64,000 nucleotides of DNA from Mesorhizobium sp. (GTDB lineage Bacteria > Pseudomonadota > Alphaproteobacteria > Rhizobiales > Rhizobiaceae), in contig NZ_JANJTZ010000050.1 in NCBI RefSeq assembly GCF_024710845.1, forward strand, positions 62,001-126,000, given 5' to 3'. This document shows, in pieces, positions 47,601 to 55,892 of this stretch. The notes beneath the pieces are model-generated. The model was not told the origin of the DNA. It searched no databases and saw nothing but the letters and a program-made list of their open reading frames with translations. Every line of letters begins with the position of its first letter. Position 1 is the first letter of the stretch. Position numbers and translations under genes: made by a program.

Positions 47601-47614
47601 TGAACGAACGTTCA
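47601..47614 (-). promoter_or_regulatory. Palindromic operator candidate before the PAP2 gene
   Basis: TGAACGTTCGTTCA on the minus strand has dyad arms TGAAC/GTTCA, only 8 bp upstream of the annotated start. Arms of this kind are frequent in TetR-family operators. No regulator gene is adjacent. Confidence 0.35.
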
Positions 47615-47764
47615 CCCACCACGTCGTCCCCCCTGTCTCGGCCGAACGATAGACGGCGGGCTCGCCGGCACGCAAGCCATACGTGCGGAAATGGTGGAGA
47701 AACGCCGACGCGACCGAGACCGGTCAGCCGGCCCGCACAGCGGTGCCGGCCGCGCGCGCCACTG

Positions 47765-48874
47765 TCAGGCCAGTGCGCGGAACGTCTCGACGATCGCGTC
47801 GCCCATCTGCGCCGTGTTCACCTGAGTCATGCCGGGGGACATGATGTCGCCGGTGCGCAGGCCGCTGTCGAGCACATCGGCGATCGCCTTCTCGAGCCGG
47901 TCGGCCTCGGCGACCATGTTGAACGAGTAGCGCAGGCACATTGCGAAAGACGCGATCATCGCGATCGGATTGGCGATGCCCTTGCCGGCGATGTCGGGCG
48001 CCGAGCCATGCACCGGCTCATAGAGCGCCTTGCGGCTGCCCGTCTTCGCGTCCGGCGCGCCGAGCGAGGCCGAGGGAAGCATGCCGAGCGAGCCGGTCAG
48101 CATCGCCGCGACGTCGGACAGCATGTCGCCGAACAGGTTGTCGGTGACGATGACGTCGAACTGCTTCGGCCAGCGCACCAGCTGCATTCCGCCGGCGTCC
48201 GCCAGCATGTGGCTGAGCTCGACGTCGGGATACTTCGCCTTGTGCGTCTGGGTCACGACCTCGTTCCACAGCACGCCGGACTTCATGACGTTGCGCTTTT
48301 CCATCGAACAGACCTTGTTCTTTCGCGTCCGCGCCAGTTCGAAGGCGACGCCGGCGATGCGCTCGATCTCGAACGTGTCGTAGACCTGCGTGTCGATGCC
48401 GCGCTTCTGGCCGTTGCCGAGGTCGATGATCTCTTTCGGCTCGCCGAAATAGACGCCGCCGGTCAGTTCGCGCACGATCAGGATGTCGAGCCCCTCGACC
48501 ACCTCAGGCTTGAGCGAGGACGAGGCGGCAAGCGCGGGATAGCAGATCGCCGGGCGCAGGTTGGCGAAGAGCTGCATGTCCTTCCTGAGTCGCAGCAGCC
48601 CGGCTTCCGGTCGGACCTCGTAGGGCACGCTGTCCCACTTCGGGCCGCCCACCGCGCCGAACAGCACGGCGTCGGAGGCCATTGCCTTCGCCATGTCCTC
48701 TTCGGAGATCGCCTTGCCACAAGCATCGTAGGCGCAGCCACCGACCAGGCCTTCCTCGGTCTCGAAGCCGGCGCCCATCTCGGCGTTCATCATGGCGATC
48801 AGCTTCTTCACTTCCGCCATCGCCTCGGGGCCGATGCCGTCGCCGGCGAGGAGGAGGAGCTTGCGGGATGCCAT
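47765..48874 (-). CDS. leuB: 3-isopropylmalate dehydrogenase
   Basis: NAD-dependent oxidative decarboxylation in leucine biosynthesis. The 369 residues show [16 protein letters not shown] at the start, [26 protein letters not shown]-type active site (GPKWDSV), the TGGVYFG loop, [17 protein letters not shown] and [18 protein letters not shown] with the NAD-binding region. ATG at 48874 (MASRKLLLL). It belongs to a minus-strand cluster with leuD, with a secreted protein and a DUF2798 gene between them. Confidence 0.97.
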   Translation of the reverse strand: MASRKLLLLAGDGIGPEAMAEVKKLIAMMNAEMGAGFETEEGLVGGCAYDACGKAISEEDMAKAMASDAVLFGAVGGPKWDSVPYEVRPEAGLLRLRKDMQLFANLRPAICYPALAASSSLKPEVVEGLDILIVRELTGGVYFGEPKEIIDLGNGQKRGIDTQVYDTFEIERIAGVAFELARTRKNKVCSMEKRNVMKSGVLWNEVVTQTHKAKYPDVELSHMLADAGGMQLVRWPKQFDVIVTDNLFGDMLSDVAAMLTGSLGMLPSASLGAPDAKTGSRKALYEPVHGSAPDIAGKGIANPIAMIASFAMCLRYSFNMVAEADRLEKAIADVLDSGLRTGDIMSPGMTQVNTAQMGDAIVETFRALA

Positions 48875-48991
48875 GGGGACGCCTTTCGTGTCGGAAATCT
48901 CGGGCGTGTTGCTAGACGCAGCAGCATCGTCACGCAAGCCGGAATCACGCCCGGTCGCGTTGGAACCTGGAAGGGCGTGCAGCGCCGCCTT

Positions 48992-49813
48992 CTAACGCCG
49001 GAGCGCACCCGTCATCGCGTCGCGCACGTCCTTCGGCCACTTGGCCGCAGGCGGCCAGCTCTTTGGCGTATCGCCTTCGGTCTGCTGGGCGAAGTAGAGC
49101 TTGCGCCCCGTCTTGTCGATCGCCATGAAACTGTTGCCGCCGCCGCAGGCATGCGGGATGCAGCCATCCGACCAGATCACGCCGGACTTCAGCGTTTCGG
49201 GAGCGCCGCCAACGACGAGGCCGGTCGCGACCGATTCGAGATCGCCTCCGAGCAGCTTCTCCGCCACGGCATAGACCGCTTCGTTGCGGAACGTGTCGAG
49301 CATGTGCTCGACCGCCGACAGATCGAGGTCGGACCAGCCGGTGTCGGCCTGCGGTTTGTAGGTGAGGAGGCCGGCCAGCCCGTAACGCTCCGTGGGCGAC
49401 CAGGTGACGACGTCGGCGCTGGCGCCGGGCAGGAGATAGGGGACGAAGTAGATCTGGCTCGGCGTCACCGCCGGCGAGGGCGCGCCGCAATCCTCGCCCA
49501 CATAGTCGCTGTCGACTTCCTCGCCGTTCTTCCACACGATAAGCGTGCCCGGAGGGCAGGCATTGCCGCCGTCGCCGACCGAGATGAGCGCAACCTTCGA
49601 GCCGCCGACTTCGACCTCCCGGTCGAAGGAGACGAAGTAGTTCGAGGCGAGCAGCCGCCCATCGAAGGCGATCTCCTTTTCACCCGTATCCGTCTCGGTG
49701 ATCGTAATCGTGCCGCCCTCGAAAGGATGGTTCTCCGGTTCCGCCGTCTGCGCGAGCGCGGACATGCCGCTCAGGGCAAGTGCGAGCGCGGCGAGGATGA
49801 AGGGTCTTTGCAT
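48992..49813 (-). CDS. Exported protein of unknown function
   Basis: A 273-residue protein with signal peptide RPFILAALALALSGMSALAQ. The mature part has beta-rich segments (GGTITITETDTGEKEIAFDGRL region, VALISVGDGGNACPPGTLIVW) and four Cys (two in the N-terminal half: NACPPG and EDCGAP; two in DGCIPHACGGG), likely two disulfides. The ATG at 49813 follows GGAGACC. It sits between leuD and leuB, but nothing links it to leucine synthesis. Confidence 0.75.
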   Translation of the reverse strand: MQRPFILAALALALSGMSALAQTAEPENHPFEGGTITITETDTGEKEIAFDGRLLASNYFVSFDREVEVGGSKVALISVGDGGNACPPGTLIVWKNGEEVDSDYVGEDCGAPSPAVTPSQIYFVPYLLPGASADVVTWSPTERYGLAGLLTYKPQADTGWSDLDLSAVEHMLDTFRNEAVYAVAEKLLGGDLESVATGLVVGGAPETLKSGVIWSDGCIPHACGGGNSFMAIDKTGRKLYFAQQTEGDTPKSWPPAAKWPKDVRDAMTGALRR

Positions 49814-49870
49814 GATCTGGTCTCCGGACCGGACCAGACTGCCATGCGGCGAAAACAATGTCAGCCCGGC

Positions 49871-50107
49871 TCAGGCCGGCCTGACGATCCTTCCCAGGAT
49901 GCGCCGCACGAAGGGCGCCACGACAAGGACGCTCGGAAAGGCGATCGCCCAGGACGGCAGCCAGGCCGACAGCCAGAGGAGCGGAAAACCCGCATTAATG
50001 CCTGCCGCGAGCGCCGTCGAAACGCCGGAAACGAGGAATGACATCATGCCGGAGAGGAGCAGCCCGAACGCGTAGGGTTCGAGCCGCTTGGGCAGAAAAG
50101 GCGTCAT
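49871..50107 (-). CDS. DUF2798 small membrane protein
   Basis: A 78-residue protein with two membrane helices (about residues 12-37 and 43-66) and the DUF2798 pattern: LLSGMMSFLVSGVSTALAAG and WLSAWLPSWAIAFPSVLVVAPFVRRI. Function unknown. The ATG lies 8 bp after the leuD stop; I see no good ribosome site, so translation may depend on leuD. Confidence 0.8.
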   Translation of the reverse strand: MTPFLPKRLEPYAFGLLLSGMMSFLVSGVSTALAAGINAGFPLLWLSAWLPSWAIAFPSVLVVAPFVRRILGRIVRPA

Positions 50108-50115
50108 TGGAGGAT

Positions 50116-50721
50116 TCAGGCCCAGGGACGCGACGCGGTGTTCATCTTCTCGAAGCTGTCGATGGCCGCGGCCTTCTCGAGCGTCAGGCCGATATCGTCC
50201 AGGCCGTTCAGCAGGCAGTGGCGCTTGAACGCGTCGAGGTCGAATTTGATCATGCCGCCGTCCGGCCCGCGGATCTCCTTCGCCTCGAGATCGACCGTCA
50301 GCGTCGCGTTGGAGCCGCGCGAGGCGTCGTCCATCAGCTTCTCCAGATCTTCGTGGCTGACCGTGATCGGCAGGATGCCGTTCTTGAAGCAGTTGTTGTA
50401 GAAGATGTCGGCGAACGAGGTCGAGATCACGCAGCGGATGCCGAAATCGAGCAGCGCCCACGGCGCGTGCTCGCGCGACGAGCCGCAGCCGAAATTGTCG
50501 CCCGCGACCAGGATCTGCGCCTTGCGGTAGGCCGGCTTGTTCAGCACGAAGTCCGGATTTTCCGAACCATCCTCGTTGAACCGCATTTCGGCGAAAAGGC
50601 CCTTGCCGAGCCCGGTGCGCTTGATCGTCTTCAGATAGTCCTTCGGGATGATCATGTCGGTGTCGACATTGACGATCGGCAGCGGCGCGGCAACGCCGGT
50701 GAGCTTGGTGAACTTGTCCAT
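50116..50721 (-). CDS. leuD: 3-isopropylmalate dehydratase small subunit
   Basis: Swivel-domain subunit that forms isopropylmalate isomerase with LeuC (iron-sulfur subunit, not in the window). The 201 residues show [44 protein letters not shown] and [26 protein letters not shown]-type sequence. First gene of the leuD-DUF2798-exported protein-leuB run and divergent from the small coiled-coil protein gene. Confidence 0.96.
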   Translation of the reverse strand: MDKFTKLTGVAAPLPIVNVDTDMIIPKDYLKTIKRTGLGKGLFAEMRFNEDGSENPDFVLNKPAYRKAQILVAGDNFGCGSSREHAPWALLDFGIRCVISTSFADIFYNNCFKNGILPITVSHEDLEKLMDDASRGSNATLTVDLEAKEIRGPDGGMIKFDLDAFKRHCLLNGLDDIGLTLEKAAAIDSFEKMNTASRPWA

Positions 50722-50860
50722 CGGTCTTCCTGGCGCGTAGGGATGCGAGCCCCGCCTTTACATCAAGCGGCAAGGAATGCAAAGCGCTCGCGCTCGTGTC
50801 GTGCTTAAGGCGTCCCTAAGCCCGTCGGCCCATGGTGCAGTCATGAGTCGAGGGGCTTCC

Positions 50861-51184
50861 ATGGTTTCGTCGGTTTCGTCGTCATCCGCTTCCAACACCG
50901 TGCAGACACTGCAGACATCGCGTGCCTCGTCGGGCGACTCCGCTCAGATCAAGGCCCAGATCGCCGCCAAGGACGAGACCGAAGCGACCAAGCTGGAACA
51001 GGAGATCGCCGCGCTCAAGACCAAGCTGAAGGCTGCGGAGGCTGCCGAAGCCAAGGCGGCCACGGAAGCTGCGGAAGCCGCCAATGCGCAGGCCCCCGCG
51101 AAATCAGCGCCTCCGGCCGATCCGGCCCAGCAGGCCGGCTTCGACGAGACCGAAACCAACAGCAGCTTCACGCTCTGGATCTGA
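50861..51184 (+). CDS. Small Ser/Ala/Lys-rich coiled-coil protein of unknown function
   Basis: A 107-residue low-complexity protein: a Ser/Thr-rich start (MVSSVSSSSASNTVQTLQTS), a coiled-coil region (about residues 30-65) with heptads of KLEQEIAALKTKLKAAEAAE, an Ala/Pro linker and the end DETETNSSFTLWI. No signal peptide is seen. The ATG at 50861 follows GAGGGG; 50843 and 50777 are alternative starts. Function unknown. Confidence 0.55.
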   Translation: MVSSVSSSSASNTVQTLQTSRASSGDSAQIKAQIAAKDETEATKLEQEIAALKTKLKAAEAAEAKAATEAAEAANAQAPAKSAPPADPAQQAGFDETETNSSFTLWI

Positions 51185-51185
51185 T

Positions 51186-51253
51186 CTCCCGGGAAAGACC
51201 GGGAGCATCCCCGCAATATCACCCTGGACTTGCTGTACGGCCTGTCGGCCGTA
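51186..51253 (+). terminator. Hairpins after the coiled-coil protein gene
   Basis: CTCCCGG / CCGGGAG (51186-51192 with 51199-51205) and TACGGCC-TGTC-GGCCGTA (51236-51253), neither with a T-tract. They separate the GC-rich gene from the AT-rich gene that follows. Confidence 0.5.
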
Positions 51254-51370
51254 GGCGGCCGGTTCGGGATGGTCTTTGCGTTTCCTAGATAACAGGGCCT
51301 TGAGACAGCTGCCAAATTGCGATCATCTAGGCTGTATCGTCAGGTAAGAGTTGAAGCGCAAGGCTTAAGT

Positions 51371-51811
51371 ATGTCTATAGACAAAACCGGTCAGTGGTGG
51401 GTAGGCAATCAACCAGACGATATTTGCGAATTCCTGACCTCTTATGCATCCCAAGGCTACGAAATAGATGATTTTGTAGCGGCAAGATGCATATGTAGTA
51501 GCCTTTCTTTTAATTTAGATGCCGACGACGACGAAGGCGTGGCCAAGAGAACATGTGTGGCTTGCGGTTTAGAGCATTTTATTTGCGATAGTTCAGAGTA
51601 TTGGTCCGATGCGGACCCTACTCGACTGGTTTGCGTCGAGTGCCGATCCGAAACGACGAATGTCGGTGTCGGATTTTCTATCTATCCGAACCGAGAGGGA
51701 ATACGCTGGCTTTACGTTGGCACCCGATGTGTTCAATGCGGCACGCTCGGGTGCTTTGCTGGCTGGAAGATCGGTACGTACGACAGCATGTCACTGCTCG
51801 AGCAGGTCTAA
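51371..51811 (+). CDS. AT-rich, cysteine-rich zinc-ribbon-like protein of unknown function
   Basis: A 146-residue protein whose codon use and AT content differ sharply from every neighbour, suggesting recent transfer. It opens MSIDKTGQWWVGNQPDDICE and has ten Cys in CxC or CxxC groups (RCICSSL, TCVACGLEHFICDSS, VCVECRSE, RCVQCGTLGCFAGW), enough for two zinc ribbons. SSEYWSDADP and NVGVGFSIYPN look like conserved blocks, and I have an impression of similar proteins in Actinobacteria. No catalytic motif is evident. The ATG at 51371 has no strong ribosome site. Confidence 0.7.
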   Translation: MSIDKTGQWWVGNQPDDICEFLTSYASQGYEIDDFVAARCICSSLSFNLDADDDEGVAKRTCVACGLEHFICDSSEYWSDADPTRLVCVECRSETTNVGVGFSIYPNREGIRWLYVGTRCVQCGTLGCFAGWKIGTYDSMSLLEQV

Positions 51812-51817
51812 GGCGGC

Positions 51818-52984
51818 CTAGATCACGTTCAACTCCCGGTATGCCCGCCCTTCGGCGATCCGCTCGTAGCCGAACACCGAGCAGTTGATGGTGCGATAGC
51901 CGCCATGCACGATCAGCTCCGCCACCGCGCGCCCGACGGCCGGCGCCTGCTGCAGGCCGTGGCCCGAAAACCCGTTGGCGAAGATGAAGTTCGACACTTC
52001 CGGATGGCGGCCGATCACCGCGTTCTGGTCGAGCGTGTTGTAGTCGTAATGGCCGGCCCAGGCGCGCGTCGGCTTGATCGCCTCGAAGGCCGGGATACGG
52101 GTCGCCAGAACCGGCCAGATCGTCTCTTCGAACAGCGACCAGTCCGGCTCGAAATCCGCCGGATCGGCCGCGCGGTCGGTGTCGTAGGGCTCCGCTCCGC
52201 CGGTGATGTAGACCGTACCTTCCGGCCGCACATAGACGCCGCTCGGATCGACGATCAACGGCATGTCGGCGTAGCGTTCTCGCGCCTCGAAGACGAAGAC
52301 GGACCGCTTGCGCGGCTCGACCGGCAACGTGATCCCGGCCATGGCCGCCACCTTGCCGGCGTTCGGCCCCGCGGCATTGACGACCGTGCCGGCCAAGATT
52401 TCCGTCCCGTCGTCCAACCTCACCTTCGTCACCCTGTCGCCCTCGCGGGCGATGCCTGTGACTGCCGCTTTGACGAAGGTGACGTCGCGGCTCTTCAGCG
52501 CGCGCCGGAAGAGTTGGAGATAGGCATGCGCGTCGAACCAGCCTTCGCCCGTGCGGCCGAAGGCGCCGGCGGATATCCCGTCCGTTGACAGCCAGGGAAA
52601 GCGTGCCGCAAGCGCCGCGGCGTCCTCCAGCACGATGTCCGTGCCTTCGGCGGCCTGCACGGCGTGATTCTGCGCGAGGATGGGAACACCATCCGGCCCG
52701 GCGAGGATCAGATAGCCGTTCTCGCGGAATCCGATATCGGCGTCCGCGCCGAACTCTTCCTTCAGCCGGCGGAACAGGCCGAGTGTGAATTGCGACAGGC
52801 GTATGTTTTCGGGAATCGAAAACTGCTGGCGGATGGAGGCGCAGGACAGTGTCGTGGCCGACGTCGAAAACTGCGGGTCGCGTTCGATCAGCGCGATCGT
52901 GCCGGTGAAGCCTTCCTCGCGCAGGCCCCAGGCGACAGAGGAGCCGACAATGGCGCCGCCGATGATGACGATGTCGAATTGCAT
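51818..52984 (-). CDS. FAD-dependent amino-acid-oxidase-type oxidoreductase
   Basis: A 388-residue flavoprotein of the DAO superfamily. The dinucleotide-binding start is IVIIGGAIVGSSVAWGLREEG, followed by the acidic strand end IERDP. TVVNAAGPNAGKVAAMAG and the C-terminal NFIFANGFSGHGLQQAPAVGRAVAEL (FAD contact) are typical of sarcosine oxidase or FOXRED1-like enzymes. The substrate is probably an N-methylated or secondary amine but cannot be fixed. Monocistronic, converging on the AT-rich gene. Confidence 0.9.
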   Translation of the reverse strand: MQFDIVIIGGAIVGSSVAWGLREEGFTGTIALIERDPQFSTSATTLSCASIRQQFSIPENIRLSQFTLGLFRRLKEEFGADADIGFRENGYLILAGPDGVPILAQNHAVQAAEGTDIVLEDAAALAARFPWLSTDGISAGAFGRTGEGWFDAHAYLQLFRRALKSRDVTFVKAAVTGIAREGDRVTKVRLDDGTEILAGTVVNAAGPNAGKVAAMAGITLPVEPRKRSVFVFEARERYADMPLIVDPSGVYVRPEGTVYITGGAEPYDTDRAADPADFEPDWSLFEETIWPVLATRIPAFEAIKPTRAWAGHYDYNTLDQNAVIGRHPEVSNFIFANGFSGHGLQQAPAVGRAVAELIVHGGYRTINCSVFGYERIAEGRAYRELNVI

Positions 52985-53098
52985 TGTGGATCGATCTCGG
53001 TTTCGCTGCGAGGCAAATCAGGTTCCGCCGTCGCGTTCAAGCGCCTTGCCGCCGCACCCGCTTGCGCCAGACCGCGTGTCGAGGCATGAAGCGCCACC

Positions 53099-53989
53099 AT
53101 GACCACACGCCCCTTACGCCCCCGCCGCTCCGTCCTCTACGTCCCCGCGACCAACGCCAAGGCCCTGGCAAAACTGCCGGGCCTTGCCTGCGACGCGGCG
53201 ATCATCGATCTCGAGGACGCGGTCGCGCCCGACGCCAAGGTCGCGGCCCGCGAGGCGCTGAAGTCCTTCTTTGCCGAACGCGCGAAGAACCCGCAGACGG
53301 GTGGTCCTGGTGAGATCGTCATCCGGATCAACGGATTGTCGACCGAATGGGGGATGGACGATCTCCTCGCTGCCCGCGAATGCCGTCCCGACGCGATCCT
53401 GATCCCGAAGGTGGAGACGCCGCGCGACATTCTGGAGGCCAACGACACGCTCGACGGGGAAGACGCCCATCCGGCGATGTGGCTATGGGCGATGATCGAG
53501 ACACCGAAGGCGCTGCTCAACATCGGCGCGATCGCCGAGCTCGGCCGTGATCCGGGCGCACGGCTTGCCTGTTTCGTCGCCGGCACCAACGACCTCGTCA
53601 AGGAGACGGGCGTGCGCATGACGCCGGACCGGCGCTATCTCGTCCCGTGGCTGATGCAGATGGTGCTGGCGGCGCGCGCGGGCGGCATCGACGTGCTCGA
53701 CGGCGTCGCCAACAACTTCCGCGACCTCGACGCATTCCGCCGCGAATGCGACGATGGCGCGGCAATGGGCTTCGACGGCAAGACCTTGATCCACCCGGAC
53801 CAGATCGCCCCGGCTAACGCGGCGTTTTCGCCCTCGGCCGAGGAGATCGCCGCCGCCCGCGCGATCGTCGCGGCTTTCGCAGAGCCGCAGAACGCCGGCA
53901 AGGGCGTCGTCACCATCGACGGCCGCATGACCGAGCGGCTGCACCTGGCGCAGGCCGGGAAGCTTCTCGCCAAGGCCGGCAATCTCTGA
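53099..53989 (+). CDS. HpcH/HpaI aldolase / citrate lyase beta-like CoA ester lyase
   Basis: A 296-residue TIM-barrel enzyme of the CitE/malyl-CoA lyase family. It starts with RRSVLYVPATNAKALAKLPG and has IIDLEDAVAPDAK (metal-binding acidic residues), IRINGLSTEWGMDDLLA, LWAMIETPKALLN (Glu metal ligand) and DGKTLIHPDQI. Likely reactions are cleavage of malyl-CoA, citramalyl-CoA or similar esters. It lies 11 bp upstream of the DUF1737 gene, probably as an operon. Confidence 0.9.
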   Translation: MTTRPLRPRRSVLYVPATNAKALAKLPGLACDAAIIDLEDAVAPDAKVAAREALKSFFAERAKNPQTGGPGEIVIRINGLSTEWGMDDLLAARECRPDAILIPKVETPRDILEANDTLDGEDAHPAMWLWAMIETPKALLNIGAIAELGRDPGARLACFVAGTNDLVKETGVRMTPDRRYLVPWLMQMVLAARAGGIDVLDGVANNFRDLDAFRRECDDGAAMGFDGKTLIHPDQIAPANAAFSPSAEEIAAARAIVAAFAEPQNAGKGVVTIDGRMTERLHLAQAGKLLAKAGNL

Positions 53990-54000
53990 GGACCGCCCGC

Positions 54001-54207
54001 ATGAAACTCTACCGCTTTCTGACCGGACCCGACGATTCGAGCTTCTGCCACAAGGTGACGGCGGCGCTGAACAAAGGCTGGCTGCTGCATGGCTCGCCGA
54101 CATACGCCTTCGACGCGGAGACGAAGACGATGCGCTGCGGCCAGGCCGTGTTCAAGGAAGTCGACGGCTTCGACTACGATCCGGGAATGAAACTCGGCGA
54201 TTACTGA
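54001..54207 (+). CDS. DUF1737 family small protein
   Basis: A 68-residue protein: MKLYRFLTGPDDSSFCHKVTAALNKGWLLHGSPTYAFD-type DUF1737 sequence (YRFLTGPDDSSFCHKV, GWLLHGSPTYA). Function unknown. Directly follows the CoA ester lyase gene; GGACCGCCCGC precedes the ATG. Confidence 0.85.
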   Translation: MKLYRFLTGPDDSSFCHKVTAALNKGWLLHGSPTYAFDAETKTMRCGQAVFKEVDGFDYDPGMKLGDY

Positions 54208-54247
54208 TCGCGGGGATGAGGTGGCCGGGCCGAAGGGCGGCGGCGCG

Positions 54248-54685
54248 TCAGGCTCTGGATTCCTGATCCACGCCTTCCTCGATACGGGCCATGTCGTCGT
54301 CGGACAGGCCGAAATGGTGGCCGATCTCATGGATCAGAACATGGGTGACGATGTCGCCCAGTGTCTCCTCGTTCTCGGCCCAGTAATCGAGAATCGCCCG
54401 GCGGTAGAGCGTGATGCGGTTCGGCCCTTCGCCGGTGGCCGGATTCCAGCGCTCGGCGATGCCGCGGCCCTCGAACAGACCGAGCAGGTCGAACGGCGTC
54501 TCCAGCGACAGGTCGTCCATGATCTCCTCTTCCGGGAACTCGGCAACCTGGATCACGATCTCGCCGGTCAGCGTGCGAAAGTCCTCCGGCAGGTGCGCAT
54601 AGGTTTCGAGCGCAAGCACCTCCATCTCCTCCAGGGAGGGCGAGAGTTGGTCGCGCCAGAGGCGGGAATTGTCGATGCGGGCCAT
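54248..54685 (-). CDS. Minimal zincin-type metallopeptidase family protein
   Basis: A 145-residue protein of the Zincin_1 family (PF06262). The zinc motif is HEIGHHFGLSDDDM near the C-terminus; other conserved blocks are FDLLGLFEG and NRITLYRRAILDYW. Proteolysis has not been shown for most relatives. Convergent with the DUF1737 gene; its 5' end faces the imuA promoter region, 253 bp away. Confidence 0.88.
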   Translation of the reverse strand: MARIDNSRLWRDQLSPSLEEMEVLALETYAHLPEDFRTLTGEIVIQVAEFPEEEIMDDLSLETPFDLLGLFEGRGIAERWNPATGEGPNRITLYRRAILDYWAENEETLGDIVTHVLIHEIGHHFGLSDDDMARIEEGVDQESRA

Positions 54686-54904
54686 ATGCTGTCCTTCGAC
54701 GCGCCAGCCGCGAGCCGCGGAAAGGCTCGACGAGAGACTGCGCGCCAGTTGCGGCGGCGTTCGGATACGCGCCCGGGTGGACGCCTTAGCGGCCGCATAT
54801 AGGGGTTTTCGGTCTCGGATTGAAGCTTTTCCGTCGAAAGAGCCGAAAGGAATAAATTCTTCGCGACTCCGCTTGACTCTTCCGGGACACTCCGGAATCT
54901 ATAA
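54686..54904 (+). promoter_or_regulatory. Upstream region of the SOS mutagenesis operon
   Basis: About 250 bp separate the zincin gene and imuA. Near imuA, TTGACT (54873-54878) and TCTATA (54898-54903) or AATCTA (54896-54901, 17-bp spacing) form a sigma-70-like promoter that the LexA box directly abuts. Nothing else was recognised. Confidence 0.5.
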
Positions 54905-54919
54905 GAACAGAACATGAAC
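54905..54919 (+). promoter_or_regulatory. LexA (SOS) box
   Basis: GAAC-AGAACAT-GAAC, which on the other strand reads GTTC-N7-GTTC, an exact match to the alphaproteobacterial LexA direct-repeat box. It overlaps or abuts the -10 region and lies 19 bp before the imuA ATG, so LexA should repress imuA-imuB-dnaE2 until DNA damage. Confidence 0.9.
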
Positions 54920-54938
54920 AATTGATCGGAACAGTGCC

Positions 54939-55892
54939 ATGGCCGGGGTCGCCGCGGCGCGTGAGGCCGTTTGCGCCCTGCGCCGGGAAATCGCGAGGAT
55001 CGAGGGTCGCCTGGCGGAAACGCTGGATCGACCCGGCGCCGATGCGGTGCTGACGCGGCGCCGTGGCGTGGCGGTGATGCCGCATCTGGCGACGGGGGCG
55101 GACCGTTTCGACGCAGCGCTCGGCGGCGGCATTCCGGCGGCCGGCCTGTCGGAGATCCATGGCCGCCTGACACGCGACGCCGGTGCGGTCTCGGGCCTTG
55201 CCCTGGCCTTCGCCGCGCTCGCGGCCGGCAACGGGCCGGTGGTCTGGATCGCGACTGCCGAGATGCTGCGCGAGGCGGGCGACCCTTATTTGCCCGGCAT
55301 CGCCGCGCTCTACGGCATTCGCCCGGGCCAACTGCTGGTGGCACAGGCCGCCAAGATCGCCGACGTGCTGTGGATCGCGGAGGAGGCCGCCAGCCTCGAG
55401 GCCGTCGGCGCCATCCTGCTCGAACTGCGCGGCAATCCGCATGTGCTCGACCTGACGGCAACGCGGCGGCTGCACCGGCGCGCGCTGGCCTCGGGCAGGC
55501 CGCTCTTCCTCTTGCGCCACGGAGCCGAGGCGGAGGCCTCCGCGGCGCCGCTGCGCCTCGTCGTCTCGCCGGAGCCGGCAGTTCCCCGGTCGACGCTCGC
55601 CGGCCCGCTGCGGGGTTCGATCGGGCCGCCCACCTTCCATGTCCTCATCGACAAGAACCGCCTGTCGCCGCACGCCGCCTTCCTGCTGCAATGGAATGCC
55701 GGCCGGCGCATCTTCGAGGAGAAGGGCCATGAGCCTGCCGCAACGGATACTCGCCATCTGGCTGCCGTTCCTGTCGACGGATCGGATCTTCCGGCAGAGG
55801 CTGGGGAGGTCATGGCGTTTCGATGGCGCTCAGGCGACCCCCCTCCTCGTCAGCACGCGGCAGGGCAACGCCCAGCGCATCGGCGCGCTTGA
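54939..55892 (+). CDS. imuA: ImuA, RecA-like mutasome protein
   Basis: A 317-residue protein first in the SOS cassette with imuB and dnaE2. It resembles a RecA-fold protein: an N-terminal helical part, GADRFDAALGGGIPAAGLSEIHG, WIATAEMLREAG and VGAILLELRG. The place of the Walker A motif (GRLTRDAGA) lacks the Gly-Lys-Thr of active ATPases, as in other ImuA proteins. ImuA works with ImuB and DnaE2 in damage-induced translesion synthesis. Its last 54 codons overlap the start of imuB by 164 bp, an unusually large overlap. Confidence 0.9.
   Translation: MAGVAAAREAVCALRREIARIEGRLAETLDRPGADAVLTRRRGVAVMPHLATGADRFDAALGGGIPAAGLSEIHGRLTRDAGAVSGLALAFAALAAGNGPVVWIATAEMLREAGDPYLPGIAALYGIRPGQLLVAQAAKIADVLWIAEEAASLEAVGAILLELRGNPHVLDLTATRRLHRRALASGRPLFLLRHGAEAEASAAPLRLVVSPEPAVPRSTLAGPLRGSIGPPTFHVLIDKNRLSPHAAFLLQWNAGRRIFEEKGHEPAATDTRHLAAVPVDGSDLPAEAGEVMAFRWRSGDPPPRQHAAGQRPAHRRA

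Noticed and set aside
46907-50041. Open frame of more than 1000 codons on the plus strand across the PAP2, leuB, secreted protein, DUF2798 and leuD genes
   Set aside because: It is antisense to well-supported genes, is extremely Arg/His/Asp-rich and has no family motifs; long antisense frames are expected in GC-rich DNA.
54839-54900. A second LexA box in the imuA upstream region
   Set aside because: Other GAAC or GTTC words occur but not with the 7-bp spacing; only 54905-54919 fits.
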